Assembly: GCA_001579985.1 (NCBI GenBank)
Contig: LRSR01013457.1
Span: 1-34,183, forward strand
Direction of reading: 5' to 3'
Origin: Hypsibius dujardini
Taxonomy: Eukaryota > Tardigrada > Eutardigrada > Parachela > Hypsibiidae
DNA: 34,183 nucleotides
Numbering within the stretch: the first letter of the stretch is position 1; the number at the start of each line of letters is the position of its first letter. The translations under genes were made by a program, and so were the position numbers. Positions 10,228 to 20,869 of the stretch are shown here, in pieces. The notes beneath the pieces were generated by a model, which had not been told where the DNA came from, ran no database searches, and saw nothing but the letters and a program-made list of their open reading frames with translations.

Positions 10228-11292
10228 TCAATTTACCACAAGGTACTCTTCGAGATCTGGCGGTGCAAAATTAAAGTATTGACTAGTTTGATTATGATAC
10301 ATACAGTTTCGGCAGTTTGTGAGGATTACACAAACACGAAAGATGCGGTTGATTGGTTTTTCATAAAGCTTCATCTGCTTCCGAAAGTCCACAAAACCAA
10401 AATTCGAAACCACATCTTTGCCACCCGTCTTGCTTTGTTCGTAGCTGAACTAGCAGGCCGCTCTCCGCTAAAAGACGACTATCATACATAGTTCCTCGTT
10501 CCCCGCCATAAATATTACATATAACACCTAAAAGATATACAAAAACATGGAATAAGAACGCATTTCATTGCTAGCCAAGAGACCAATCAATCAGAATGCG
10601 TAATTGTGTCAAGTTTTTGAATCAATCAACAGATCAATCAACCGAGCTACATACCGTCAGGGAGCAGAACTGCTTGCCATTTCGTAAAGTGCATCCGCTT
10701 ATGTCCTGTGGACTGTACATAGGCCGTTGGAAATGAATGGGACGACAAATTGGTTTAGCCGTTCCATCAATGAAGCCAAACACATTCGGTATGACGCCTC
10801 CTTCGGCGACAACAGCTTGGGCGTATATGGCAAAGTCTTCCTCTGTCAACCACGTTTGGTTCCAGGACTGCAGAGAAGGCGAGAAACGGTCAACTAGCCG
10901 AAGGTTTTTGTAAAAAATTCGTGAAAGGGAATCTTTGTCACGACTAAAAAGCTTCCGGAGCTCAAACCATCTGTTGGGATAAAATAAGCGACGCAACAAA
11001 ATACAAAGCGCTTCCAACTCGGTCGCTCGGTCGTGTTCTTTTGTACGAATCACATCCGGAATTTTCAGGGCAAGTTGCAGTCGGCGGATATCTTTTTTTT
11101 GTAACGAAAATACCGCCAGCATTCGAAATTGATCAGGCGGTAGAAGGCGAATGATCCCTCTTTCCACGAGTCGTCGTATTTCTCGAAATCATCTACACGT
11201 TTTCTCCGATTGACTTCTGCACGAATTCGGTAGAACAAACTGCTATTGATAACTTTTCGACTTCGTAATGAATAGAGCGTTGCAAGTCTCAT
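10228..11292 (-). pseudogene. PIF/Harbinger (HARBI1-like) transposase remnant
   Basis: The DDE_Tnp_4 nuclease is recognisable throughout. The N-terminal region has FECWRYFRYKK and IRRLQLALKIPDV, then ALCILLRRLFYPNRW. The first catalytic Asp is in VFGFIDGTAKPICRP, followed by HFQRPMYS, then GHKRMHF in another frame. After a 127-nt intron (10528-10654) come VICNIYG and YDSRLLAESGLL. The C-terminal end is FGFVDFRKQMK to APPDLEEYLVVN. Three lesions are visible. A run of eight T at 11093-11100 shifts frame between FRYKK and DIRRLQ. About five extra bases near 10703-10715 shift frame before GHKR. An internal deletion with a frame change near 10400 removes the segment holding the later catalytic acidic residues. 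The intron in the middle of PDG/VICNIYG has good signals (GTATGT, CTTTTAG). It would have cut DNA as the element's transposase, and is now inactive. Confidence 0.88.
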
Positions 11293-11496
11293 TTTCAGAT
11301 ACTATTGATAAAATAAACAATTTAAAACCGAAAAATGTCTTTTGGAAATGTCAACGCTTTGTGGAACAAATGGGAGATAGAGAACATTATGTCCCAAAAT
11401 TGCGATTAATATGGTATTACTAGTTTGAGCGCCAACTTGGAACACGGGTGCAATAGCGCTCAACTTGTTCCGAATACGGTTACGGTCCGACCCGTT

Positions 11497-11543
11497 ATCG
11501 AGTCGTGGTGGGAGTCGGACCGGGCAAAATGCGATAGCGTTCT
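11497..11543 (-). repeat. Right terminal inverted repeat of the Harbinger element
   Basis: Read on the - strand it begins AGAACGCTATCGC, then CCGGTCCGACTCC and CACGACT, matching the left end at 8831-8877. Confidence 0.85.
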
Positions 11544-11546
11544 ATT

Positions 11547-12720
11547 CTTCGAAGAGTATCTGGTGAACGATAATAGAAGCTATCTTGCCGTCCTCGTGCC
11601 CCCCCCCCCTTTAACCTCAAACAAAAAAAATTTTAAATTTTTTTTTAAAAACTTGAATTAAATCATCACCGTCATTTTCCTCTTCGTCGCATTTACTTTG
11701 AATCGGGCAAATAAATTATTAAATTAATTTTGTTTAATGACTGCGCATTTTTTGTCACTATTTTAAGTGAATTTAAAAATCATTCCACAATCTTTTAAAA
11801 AAAATTACAATAAGGTAGTTTTGAATTCGTCACCCTTATCTAACCGAGTCTTGAGAGAAAAACCATATGATATAAAAATGTTATTCAAACTAGATACAAT
11901 TTTATCAGGCTTTTAACTTTTGATTGGAACAAAAAGAACCGTTTAACCAAGCTTTAGCAAAATTGAGCAAAATTTAGCATGTTTATCAAGTCGCATTGAT
12001 ACAAGTTATTAGCATAAGCAGTTACTGTTTTTATTATTTTATCTCCGGTGTCTCGACGTGTTCGATCTTTAAAAGTGGCAGCTACCACGACCATACGTTT
12101 TGTTTTCTCCGTTCAAATCCCTTCAACAACTACCAACACTATCACCACTAGCTGCACAACTACGACAACGACCACCCTGCAGAAATCTAGCACAACCGCT
12201 TGATTCGAAGTTGGGTATTTTCGAGTGATTAGCTGTTTTTTGGCGTCTTGCTTATGAAAATACATATTTCAGTCATTGCTTGCAATTGCCCCCCTCGCAG
12301 TTAAAGATTACCGCTTCTAACAACGAGAAAACTGCTGTGGGAGGTGAAATGCTTCGGACAGACAGAAACGGTAGGAACATGCCCTGAAAATTGGTTCAAA
12401 CATCTTCGGCATAAAATGTAATTGCAACCGGGGCATCTATCAGCTTCTTGTTCAGCTGATTGAACACCAATTTTACCGAGCAACGCCGCTTTCACAGGTA
12501 GATTTGGCCTTGTCAAATTCCAGAAACAATTGATTTACATAACAGTGAGAAGAAACAAGTCAAATATTCTATCGAAGAAGGTATCGCTAGACCGAAATCC
12601 ATCTTCCATGTGAAACCGAAAATAACCGTCAACGAAATAAAACGTCTTGAAAAGTACTTTTTTTAGCCCCAACTTTAATCTAAAACTCGATTTGCCAACA
12701 CGTTTACAAGGGAATAATTA
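11547..12720. other. AT-rich spacer between two transposons
   Basis: No gene is supported. A Thr-rich + frame near 12048-12203 (TTTNTITTSCTTTTTTT) is low complexity. A 71-codon - frame at 12301-12516 has a suggestive Cys cluster (CPGCNYILCRRC) but no context. A + frame near 12520-12665 (KKQVKYSIEEGIARPKS) is open but unrecognised. Confidence 0.4.
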
Positions 12721-12895
12721 CCAGTGTCAGTCTGAGATCGGGCCGAAATTTGTTTTGTGGATACATACTATCAGACCATGATTTTAAAAAAAATGATTGG
12801 TCCCCCACAAGTCCCTGTTCGAGAAGGAGAAAATCGGGGAAGATTTTTATTGCGGCAACCGCTTTGAAGCCTTCACCGTAGCATTGATTGATACG
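12721..12895 (+). repeat. Left long terminal inverted repeat
   Basis: Reads CCAGTGTCAGTCTGAGAT, then ATGATTTTAAAA, CCCACAA, AATCGGGGAAGATT and TATTGCGGCA, in the same order as the complement of 15495-15665. It loses similarity beyond a TTGATTGAT run. By eye about 80 percent identical over 140 nt. Confidence 0.85.
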
Positions 12896-12905
12896 ATCAC
12901 AAAAA

Positions 12906-14934
12906 TTATTTGTTTGTTTGTTTACTTATTAAACGTTTCACGCTAACAAAATTGATGCGCAAATCATTCCACAAACGAGTCGGGGCCACAAAATGGTAAC
13001 TAGCATCTTCAAATCCGTTCCAACAATAGTTAAAGCAGAGAGCTTTGATACACCAGCCGCAACGGAAAAAATAACAGGCCTGACAATAAATCAGGCAGTT
13101 TTCTATCAAGCTAACACTGTCAAAACAGTAGTCGGTTATTGTCTGGAATGTTTTTAATTTTTCCTCGTGATATCCGGCCTTGAAGAAGGTGCACTGTATC
13201 TTAGGTTGGAAACGCAGCGAACAGAATTGATTGTGTATGATCGACTGCAGTTTGGTAATATTTTCGCGCTGAGAGAAAGTGATCGACAGGTTATTCAGCA
13301 CTCCGAAATCCTGGAATCTTCTGACTGCGCTTTTCCAGATGCAAAACAGATAAACATTGCACGGCTGGATGAAGGAAGTAGTCCCTGCAGGGATAGTGAG
13401 AAGGCGAAGGGTTTTGCCCGGTGAAATGATCTTATCGATGGCTTCTTTTTTATCACTCTTAGCGTCAAGTAAAAGGGTGCTGTCCTTTTCTGCAAAAGGG
13501 AGATAATCTTCCGCAAACCAAGCCTGAATATGTGCTTTTGTCCGCTTTCCCAAACTGGAAGCGACAGCATCAATGTTGTTAGCCTTGAACATGTTTTTTT
13601 GCACCATTTTGCCCAATTCTCCGCCAATCTCGTGAAAAAAGAGCAGCACCTGTGAAAAAACGTGCACCCTGTACGTCGCACGTTATGGTAGGTTGGATCG
13701 TGTACGATGCGTGGTTGCATTGATGGATTGGACTCTACAAAGAACGTGCTTCTCTTCCTTGATCGCCAAGGTCCGACCCGAATCCAGCTCTCGCTTGAAG
13801 CCTGACTGGTCAAAATTGGCGAAAGCCGCCATGCCCTGCCAGAAAAGTTTGTTGTTGAAAAAAATATGGACATAAAAACTGAATAAATAATATGTATGAA
13901 CTGAAAATTCAACTGATCACTCAAGGATTAGCAGAGAAAAAAACAAACACAAGAAAGACAAACAGCAAACAGACAAACAGACAGACAAACAGACAGACAC
14001 ACACACACACAGACACACACACAGACACACACACAGACACAGACACACAGACACACATAGACACAGACGTACACAAACACACACACACACACACACACAG
14101 GGATGGACAGAAAAACAATATAGATATAGGAATCTGATTAACCATACCTAATTTTCAAGATGAGGTTTTGCTACTTCGGCTAGAAACCTGTCCGCAATCT
14201 GCCGCAGGCCGACTTGCTTTTCGCTAAAGCTTTTGTTACGAATTTCTTCACTTTTCGAGAAACAGTTTAAGTTTTTTTCTAGAAGTTCTGTACTGAAGAT
14301 GGGGAGAAGATGAAATTTGAAATCTGGATGTCATCTTTCTTGTTCGCCATCAATGCCCACCTCCGAATGTCAAGGTCATGGACGATAACCCTAATCAAAA
14401 TTAAACGCAGCATTATAAGAAGCATAATTGGGAAGACAATAAATATTTTAACAACGACATTAGCGCTAGATACCGCCGAACACGACGAAACGAATGTTTA
14501 TAAAATACTATACTACGATATTTCCGTACATATCATCCCAGGCAGCAACGAAAAGCTCTTGCGTTAATTCAAAAATCCTTCACTGTCGTTTTCTGACCGG
14601 AATCGGCAAGTTTAGCCCAACGGTAAAGCGCCTTTTCGTTCGGAAGCCTATTAAAAGCATGCTGCTCCGTTGTCCATTTGAGCTTTTTCTTCCTCGGCTG
14701 GCCGTTACTTTCTCTCCAAAGCAGCACCGTTTTCTGCTTATACTCAAGATCAACGATGTCGACCTCTTTGGGCTCCTCCGGTGTGTGCTGATAAAACGAG
14801 TCCGACATCGGTTGGGAGTGCAATAGCGAAGGCAGCGGTGAGTTCAGCAGTGTCTGCTCTTCCTCTTCTAGATAGCTCATCAGATCCGCTTCTTCGACCG
14901 TGCGGTCTACGAAATCGTTTTCGAATTCCAGCAT
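12906..14934 (-). pseudogene. pogo/CENP-B-like (DDE_1) transposase remnant with DDN site
   Basis: Pieces occur in order on the - strand. The N-terminal part (about 14569-14934) has acidic sequence and then WRESNGQPRKKKLKW and ALYRWAKLADSG. A CENP-B type helix-turn-helix lies at about 14300-14390 (IVHDLDIRRWALMANKK). A linker at about 14148-14262 has EKQVGLRQIADRFLAEVAK. The first catalytic block is in 13694-13870 (FANFDQSGFKREL), followed by a frameshift near 13690. The C-terminal block (12906-13667) has the second Asp in STLLLDAKSD and a third block IPAGTTSFIQPCNVYLF, where the usual Asp of QPLD/QPCD is Asn (codon AAT). A Cys-rich end (CQACYFFRCGWC) resembles the zinc-binding tail of this family. 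The linker and first catalytic block are separated by an intron-like CA/CAGA repeat. Frameshift, missing joins and the lost third Asp make it inactive. Confidence 0.8.
13950..14102. repeat. CAGA to CA microsatellite inside the pogo-like element
   Basis: ACAGACAGACA units grade into ACACACAC with interspersed AGAC on the + strand. It lies in a likely intron of the transposase. Confidence 0.85.
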
Positions 14935-15494
14935 CGTGTTAAAAAAACGTGCAAATCACTCGATTTCGGACTAGAGTTTAGCAAGCCTACGGAAATAACG
15001 CTGATTAAAGCATTTGAGAATCATTCTTTTCAATCAACCAATCAAATTACAATCACAACGTGTTTATTTATTTTAGAACTAATATTATTTAACACCCTAT
15101 CAGATTGGCGATTTTAATCTTGAAAACGAAAACCATGCATTTTTCACCATAAAAAACATAAAAATTTTCTAGTGGTTTTGTTTTGTTTTTGTAAAAATCA
15201 TCTTGTGCATGCGGTAAGAAAAAGAAAGCAAAATGCCACAATCAGTTTTTTATGGCTTACATCGTATTTGCTCCGCAAGTTCTCTTTCGTGGTCATTCAC
15301 TCTGCTCTTCTGCCAAACAGTTCCGCCGTACATTTTAAAAAGCAACTGGATAACATTTAGCGACTTGATTTCAACCAGTATTGCAAACAGAAAATGCAAT
15401 GCGATGTATAGCAGAGGCAAAAAATTTGGACAAATATTTGAATGCGGTATATGACAACAACAAGGTTTTGCAAAATCTCGAACCTGTGAATAAT

Positions 15495-15665
15495 TAATCA
15501 ATCAAGGTTATTGCGAAAGCATTAAAGTTGCTGCCGCAATAAGAATCTTCCCCGATTTTTTCCATCTCAAACAGGGAATTGTGGGAGACCATTCATATTT
15601 TAAAATCATGATTTGATATCGAGTATTCACAAAAAAAATTTAGCTCCATCTCAGACTGACACTGG
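15495..15665 (-). repeat. Right long terminal inverted repeat
   Basis: Inverted partner of 12721-12895. In + orientation it runs from GCCGCAATAAGAATCTTCCC inward to CTCAGACTGACACTGG at the outer end. Confidence 0.85.
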
Positions 15666-16716
15666 TTGAAATTCCATTGTTAACTTCAACAGTGTCTTTT
15701 TCTCTATGTTAATGCTAAGTCCGGACCCGTTGGAAAAATTACCGAAACAATTAAGGTTGTCGGCTGAATGTAAAAAAAACGTTGGAGCCAAGTCAGCGAA
15801 CAGCAAGAAGATAAGGCTCCTTGTATTGAGCGAAGACGGAAGCAATCGAACCGTCAATTTCCAGATTCGCAATAGGGACGTAAGTCAACTGGAGAGAAAC
15901 AGAGGAACGTGAAAGCAAACAATGAGACAGAAAGACAGACATGTTAATCGTAACGGATACTGTGGACAACGCCCAAGAAGTTCTCATATCCAATCAATTT
16001 AGCTGTTTAACTCACTAGTAACTCATAGACCTTTATGGAGTACTGCCTATTATTTTGTACATATATGCATACATTATTTGTTGCACAAATTAGCTGATTA
16101 TTAATTTTTTTTAATGATTTATTCTCTTCAATTAGATTAATTTCTAATGCCGAATGTTTATTATTACAGTAATACGTGTAGGAACTATGATTATGTTTAT
16201 TATTATGAGTTCTAATGAAGATTGATCTTATATTTTAGTTTTGTTATTCATTATTAAATATTAGGTTTATTTTAACGATAAGAAACAATGACATAATATT
16301 TTAACTAACCAATGCACGCTTCGTTCACTTGCGCTCAAGTCAGTAGCCAGGCTCACAATCGTTCTGGCAAACCGATGGTTGGTTGATTTGGTAGTAGTAT
16401 CAGCGTCTCATTTTTTTTATGGCTATAAACCCATGAGTAGTTTTTTTTATAGGTAGGTGTTAAGTTTTACTATAAAAAAAATCACACACGGTTAATTGGA
16501 GTAGTGACGGGCATCTATGTTTGTAATTTGTGTAGCTTATTGGGATGTCTTAGGTGATTGATCGATTGGTTGATTGAGTCATAAAATGTTATTCATGGAA
16601 AGCTTCAGCTCAGATTCCACCGAAAACAATTCATTGCATGAATAATTTTTATAATTTTTGATTTTCTTATTTATTTTTCCTAACTCGGTTTTTAATTTGC
16701 TTTCTATTTTTTCAGC
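15666..16716. other. AT-rich spacer with one possible exon
   Basis: A + frame 15706-15879 (MLMLSPDPLEKLPKQLRLSA to FQIRNRD) ends exactly at a strong donor GTAAGT and might be an exon of an unknown gene. It does not join in phase to the next open frame at 16717. The remainder (16000-16700) is AT-rich with no recognised feature. Confidence 0.3.
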
Positions 16717-17211
16717 AACGATAACTGCAATCAAATGGTCGAAACCATCAACTATCGCCTAAATCGTCAATACTCCTTCCTAATTGAAAACGATAATGAG
16801 GAGGACCCTATGTGCAAGGATAACAAAACATTTGTTTGTGATCACAAAGATATGCTGATGGAATATCTAGAGAACCACTTTGAGTATTTTCTTATTTTTT
16901 TTATTTGCCTCTTTTGCTACTTTTATTTGCTATTTTTATTACTCAATGTTTTTCTCACACCAAAAAATATAGTTGGCACCAAATTAGAGGATGTACAGTG
17001 GATTCTTGATCAAATTCTATCCTCTCGTCGCGCTCTTCTGGATACAAGAGCTTCATGTCGGATTTGCGCTTCCAGCGCTCCACAACGACTTTTTTCATTT
17101 TGTGGACTAACAAAATCTGCGATGAAATCAGATATTCCAGAGAAACATTATACCGCCTTCTGTTTACTTATTCATTTTTCATTGTATGATGCCATGTTAC
17201 ACTTCTTCTGA
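16717..17211 (+). CDS. Open frame with a hydrophobic segment, unrecognised
   Basis: After an acceptor-like TTTTTTCAG ending at 16715, a frame runs about 165 codons to TGA. It starts CNQMVETINYRLNRQYSF, has an acidic stretch (NDNEEDP), and a very hydrophobic segment (FLIFFICLFCYFYLLFLLL) that could be a membrane helix. A Cys pair (CRICAS) lies near the end. The Phe/Leu segment is AT-rich, so it may be a composition artefact. No family is recognised and no upstream exon was found. Confidence 0.28.
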   Translation, partial: NDNCNQMVETINYRLNRQYSFLIENDNEEDPMCKDNKTFVCDHKDMLMEYLENHFEYFLIFFICLFCYFYLLFLLLNVFLTPKNIVGTKLEDVQWILDQILSSRRALLDTRASCRICASSAPQRLFSFCGLTKSAMKSDIPEKHYTAFCLLIHFSLYDAMLHFF

Positions 17212-17454
17212 CTTATGCTACGTTCATATTCCATGTCAGATGCGAAATGTCAGGATATTTGTGCATAGTCATTGTCAGACGAAAGTTTTGCGAGTTTTGC
17301 GAGTTTTGCGATACCGTTCACCAAACAATGCGAGATGCGAGGATATTTAGCCACTATGCACACCTACAACAATTCAATCAAGCTACGACTGTAACAATGA
17401 ACTTGACACTGTACAAATCCGTTTCTTGATCGGCCTCTTCCACGAAAAACAGTT

Positions 17455-18937
17455 CGTTTATAAAACTAAATCGACATCGTCGCCGTCTTCATCAAAAACA
17501 ACATCTTCGCCGGATAAAGCATCGCATTCATCGTCTTCACCATACACCAACCCAACAACTTTTTCAGCCGCTGATCCATTAATTTGATCTTCATCAATTG
17601 TTTCGGACTTGATAAAAATTTTCCGACTAGGGACGGGCTGACTTTGGCCCAAGCTCGCGAGACGAAACCGATGAAGTCTTGTCGGCCGGGTTTTTTTAGG
17701 TATCCACTCTTTTGAACGAAGTATTATGTCAATCGATCAATCATCGCTTCAAGGAATTTGAAACTTTTTTGTTGTAGTCAATCAAATCAATCAATGGCTG
17801 ATACGCTTCGAGCGTTGGGTCTATTCAATCGATCAATCAATTATTCAGATTATCATTAAACGTTTATTTAAGTCAATAAAATCAATTAAGTCTTCAAACC
17901 CTCCTTAAAAGCGAACATTAACTGCGTCAATCAAACAAGCAATCGCTGATTGCCTTTTATTCATTTTTTGTACGCTAAATTGGTCGCGAATCAAATCAAA
18001 TTTGTCTCCGTATACCGAGAAATTATTTTTGATTCACTTATGGTCTATATCTTCATTCCACCAAACACTTTTTGAGCTGGTTACTATTAAGTTTTTAAGC
18101 AGAATGAGGGTCTTTAAATCTTGTTCGACAATTTCCTTGTATTCACAGCCCCCCTGAACACGACCAAAGCAGAACCCTTCCACTCGTCCGCAGCCATGAG
18201 CAACGCGATGGTAAAGCCCGGAGCTTTTTCTCTCCTGGAGATAAATACCCTCAACCTTATCAATGAAATCAGAATTAAACCCTATAAATTGAAAGATGTT
18301 TGTGATCTCTTGATTGATTGATTGCCAAAAAAAAACAAAAAAAGATCAATCAATCCACAAGAGCCTAGTATACTTTATCCTGCTCGCTAAATGTAGCTTT
18401 TCTGAAATCATGCGTGATCGCACGATAACAAAAACGGAAACGATTTTTTAAATTCGACACCCAACGGTCCGAGGTCTTGAATTTTGTATAGGACTGCCGC
18501 TTAGCCATTGCAAGAGCTACATCCCTGTTGTCGCAAAGACGCACAATCCGACATTTTGCTCTTTGTTTGCAGATCCAAATGTTCCCTTTTGATTCCAATT
18601 CAGGGTAAGAAGCGGTAAGTTTATTGCGAGACTTGGGGGAAGAATTTCATTCCTGAAGTCAGGAAATTTAAAGATGTATGTAAATGACGCCATTTATTCG
18701 ATCAACGGCATGTTATCTATTTAGAATAACAAGATCCTTCAATAAAAAATCAATCAAATTCTGACAGTTCACATAACATCTCAATAAATCAATCAAGTTA
18801 AGGCTCAGCCACGTCTGCATAGTGCTGAATGGGAGACCGTCTAGTTTGGGGAATTTTTTCTGGGACAGGCCGGAACGCCGATACCGAGCAATATATCGCA
18901 TTTTTTCTTCTTACGTGTGATGATTATAATTTACCAT
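17455..18937 (-). pseudogene. pogo-like transposase relic, copy A
   Basis: A - strand ATG at 18935-18937 gives MVNYNHHT, then an in-frame TAA (18911-18913), then EEKMRYIARYRRSGLSQKKF and FSTMQTWL, a psq-type helix-turn-helix start. At 18365-18598 comes a CENP-B type domain (ALAMAKRQSYTKFKTSDRW, FSEQDKVY). At about 18120-18290 is the catalytic N-terminal block (GFTIALLMAADEWKGSALVV). A distal acidic frame (17458-17652: DDECDALSGEDVVFDED) may be its C-terminal tail. Segments with the second and third catalytic Asp were not found. Frames differ between blocks. The same modules, in the same order, occur in copy B. Confidence 0.65.
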
Positions 18938-19049
18938 TTTAAAAAGAGGCAAATCAATAAATCTATAGCTCTGTATTAATAGACGGCTAGATTGATTTTA
19001 ACGAATGTTCTGTTAAACCGAACGCGGTTTCTCCGAAATTTGCGGCAGT

Positions 19050-20262
19050 TGCAGTAATCATGATCTAGTTCCACCAAGCAATGCGTCAGCTCGTGACTTC
19101 GACATTTGATGGCAGGACAAACCCTTTCATAATCTTGTCAGTTTCCCTGACTTTGCGGCTTCTTTGAACACGACCAGTGCGGGATATTTGTAGCCGTCGG
19201 TCTGAATTGTTAGGGTTATCGTAAAATCTTTTTTTTCCGTAGGCGGCCGGATGCTTTGCCTTATCATGGGAACAAAAAAAAAGGAGAAACAGTGAGCATT
19301 GGTCTTTTCGATTGATTGTCTAACATGCGAAACGTTTTAAACGTGATCATTAAGAATCTAATAATTTTTTCAGGGAGACTGCCAAATGCACGTGTTAGCC
19401 TGCACAGTCATATTAAGCAGTCACCCTGTGTTATGTTTATATTGTTTTTAATTCATCGTTGCTATTCTAAACGCTTCTTTTCACCCGCTTCACGCCAAAT
19501 GGCGAGATCGTAAGGCAATACGGATCCATTACAGAACATAATTAATCCATATTCAACAGATCGTTCAATGGAAGGTTGAACGCTGAACAATTTTCTTTTT
19601 GATATTCTGCCAGAAGTCTGTTTGCGTTTCTTATCAATCAGTCAAGCAACAATTTATATATTTACTGTTTTGATCACTTAATCAATCTGCTACATGAAAT
19701 GCGCACAAAACGTTCTTCCAATCAACCAGTCAATTGATTGCATTACGAAAATATTTGTCGCCTGTCGTTCAATCAATGCATATCATGCGTTGCATACCTC
19801 GTCTTCTTCGCTGAACTTCGTTTTTTGGGAATTGTTGGTCATCTTTCGATTACCCAGCCGAAATCGTTTCTGAATTATAAAGCCAGCCAGAGAAAACTTT
19901 GAACTTGTCGTGGCTGTAATGCTTCGCGAATGGCAAGGCCTTTTTCATGATATTGGGATGGCGAACCACTCAATCTTTAGCCCTGTCAAGCAACATCCAA
20001 GTACTTGGCTAGGCTACCAGTATGGGATAATCTGGTTTACGAAATGATCTTACTTGAGGGAAAAAATTCTGTTTCCTAGGGCAAATAAAAGTAAAATAAG
20101 GGCATTTACTGTCAATCAGCGAATCAAGCCATCATAAGCGTGTCATTAAAAAATGCTCACAGAATGCCGTTGCACAAACTCCTTCTGGGACGAATTGGAA
20201 CGGTGAAAGCGCTCAACAATCCGTCTCTTCTTTTCTTCTGTGTAGTGATTATATTTTGCCAT
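19050..20262 (-). pseudogene. pogo-like transposase relic, copy B
   Basis: A - strand ATG at 20260-20262 starts MAKYNHYTEEKKRRIVERFH and QKEFVQRHSVS, clearly related to copy A (MVNYNHHT-EEK, GLSQKKF). The frame closes at 20146. About 19795-19960 carries scrambled CENP-B domain frames (RFRLGNRKMTNNSQKTKFSE) matching FRFCYRAITHDFRKATFSE of copy A. About 19150-19228 carries FTITLTIQTDGYKYPALVVF, matching GFTIALLMAADEWKGSALVV of copy A and the start of the DDE_1 domain. Multiple stops and frameshifts. The intact N-terminal 38 codons suggest it may be slightly younger than copy A. Confidence 0.65.
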
Positions 20263-20579
20263 TTTGGCAATAAAAACATTTAACGAAGGGCTACAAAACG
20301 ACCGTGAATAAAAATCTATCGGAGAGAAAAGGCCAAAAAACACCAAAATTATAGCCTGTGTAAAATTCAAGCAATCGACAGGTGTAATCTTGTGGTGGCC
20401 CTAATTTTGCAATTATTCAAACGGGTTGGTTTGTACCGCCAGCATGAGCTTGTGGCGCAAATGATCTCGATTCTACAGTATTGTTTACAGTGGGGCCTCC
20501 TCTGATTCAACATATTATTCTGACCCATTTGAATTAGCAGAATTTCAATCAGAGGTGAGCAGGCGGAATTACTGCAATT

Positions 20580-20735
20580 AGAATTGTTTGTGCAAACGGC
20601 AACCAAACGGACTAACAAACAGACAGACAGACAAACAAACAGATAGACTAAAAAACCAACAGACAGATGAACTAATAGACAAACAACCAAATCGACGAAC
20701 ATGCAAATAAACAGGCAGGCAAACAGACTGTCTAC
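20580..20735. repeat. Degenerate CAGA/CAAA array
   Basis: AACAAACAGACAGACAGACA and variants with CAAC, GATA and TGAA units, more degraded than the arrays in genes. Confidence 0.7.
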
Positions 20736-20869
20736 ATGAGAAATAAATCTGTTTGCTACATGAACATGTCGCAGGCCAAAAAGACTGTCTAGAGCGGGAA
20801 GCCGTTTCGGTAAACAGGAACCGTTTTGGCAGACCGTTCTTCCATTCGCCATTGTTGCATGCGCCGCAG

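Larger units (their letters stand above)
8831..11543. mobile_element. Decayed PIF/Harbinger DNA transposon, both ends present
   Basis: Imperfect inverted repeats of about 44 nt start AGAACGCTATCGC at 8831 and end with its complement at 11543. Both are flanked by ATT (8828-8830 and 11544-11546), which fits the 3-bp target duplication of this superfamily, although TWA is the usual sequence. The 2.7-kb interior holds a + strand coiled-coil gene (9282-10176) and a - strand HARBI1-type transposase (10228-11292), arranged tail to tail as in two-gene Harbinger elements. Stops and frameshifts in both genes show it is dead. Confidence 0.85.
12721..15665. mobile_element. Decayed pogo-like DNA transposon with long inverted repeats
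   Basis: Inverted repeats of about 170 nt, starting CCAGTGTCAGTCTGAGAT at 12721 and ending with its complement at 15665, bracket a 2.9-kb element. The only recognisable gene is a - strand transposase of the DDE_1/CENP-B-like type (12906-14934). Flanks are TTA|CC on the left and GG|TTG on the right, so no clean TA duplication is seen. Confidence 0.82.

Noticed and set aside
12301-12516. - strand frame with CPGCNYILCRRC as a RING or zinc-tail gene
   Set aside because: Spacing matches no complete zinc domain and there is no adjoining exon.
20489-20560. CAGTGGGGCCTCCTCTGATT preceded by TA, like a Tigger/pogo end, with a nearby inverted TCAATCAGAGG
   Set aside because: It points away from copy B and I found no partner end. 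The short local inverted repeat could be chance.
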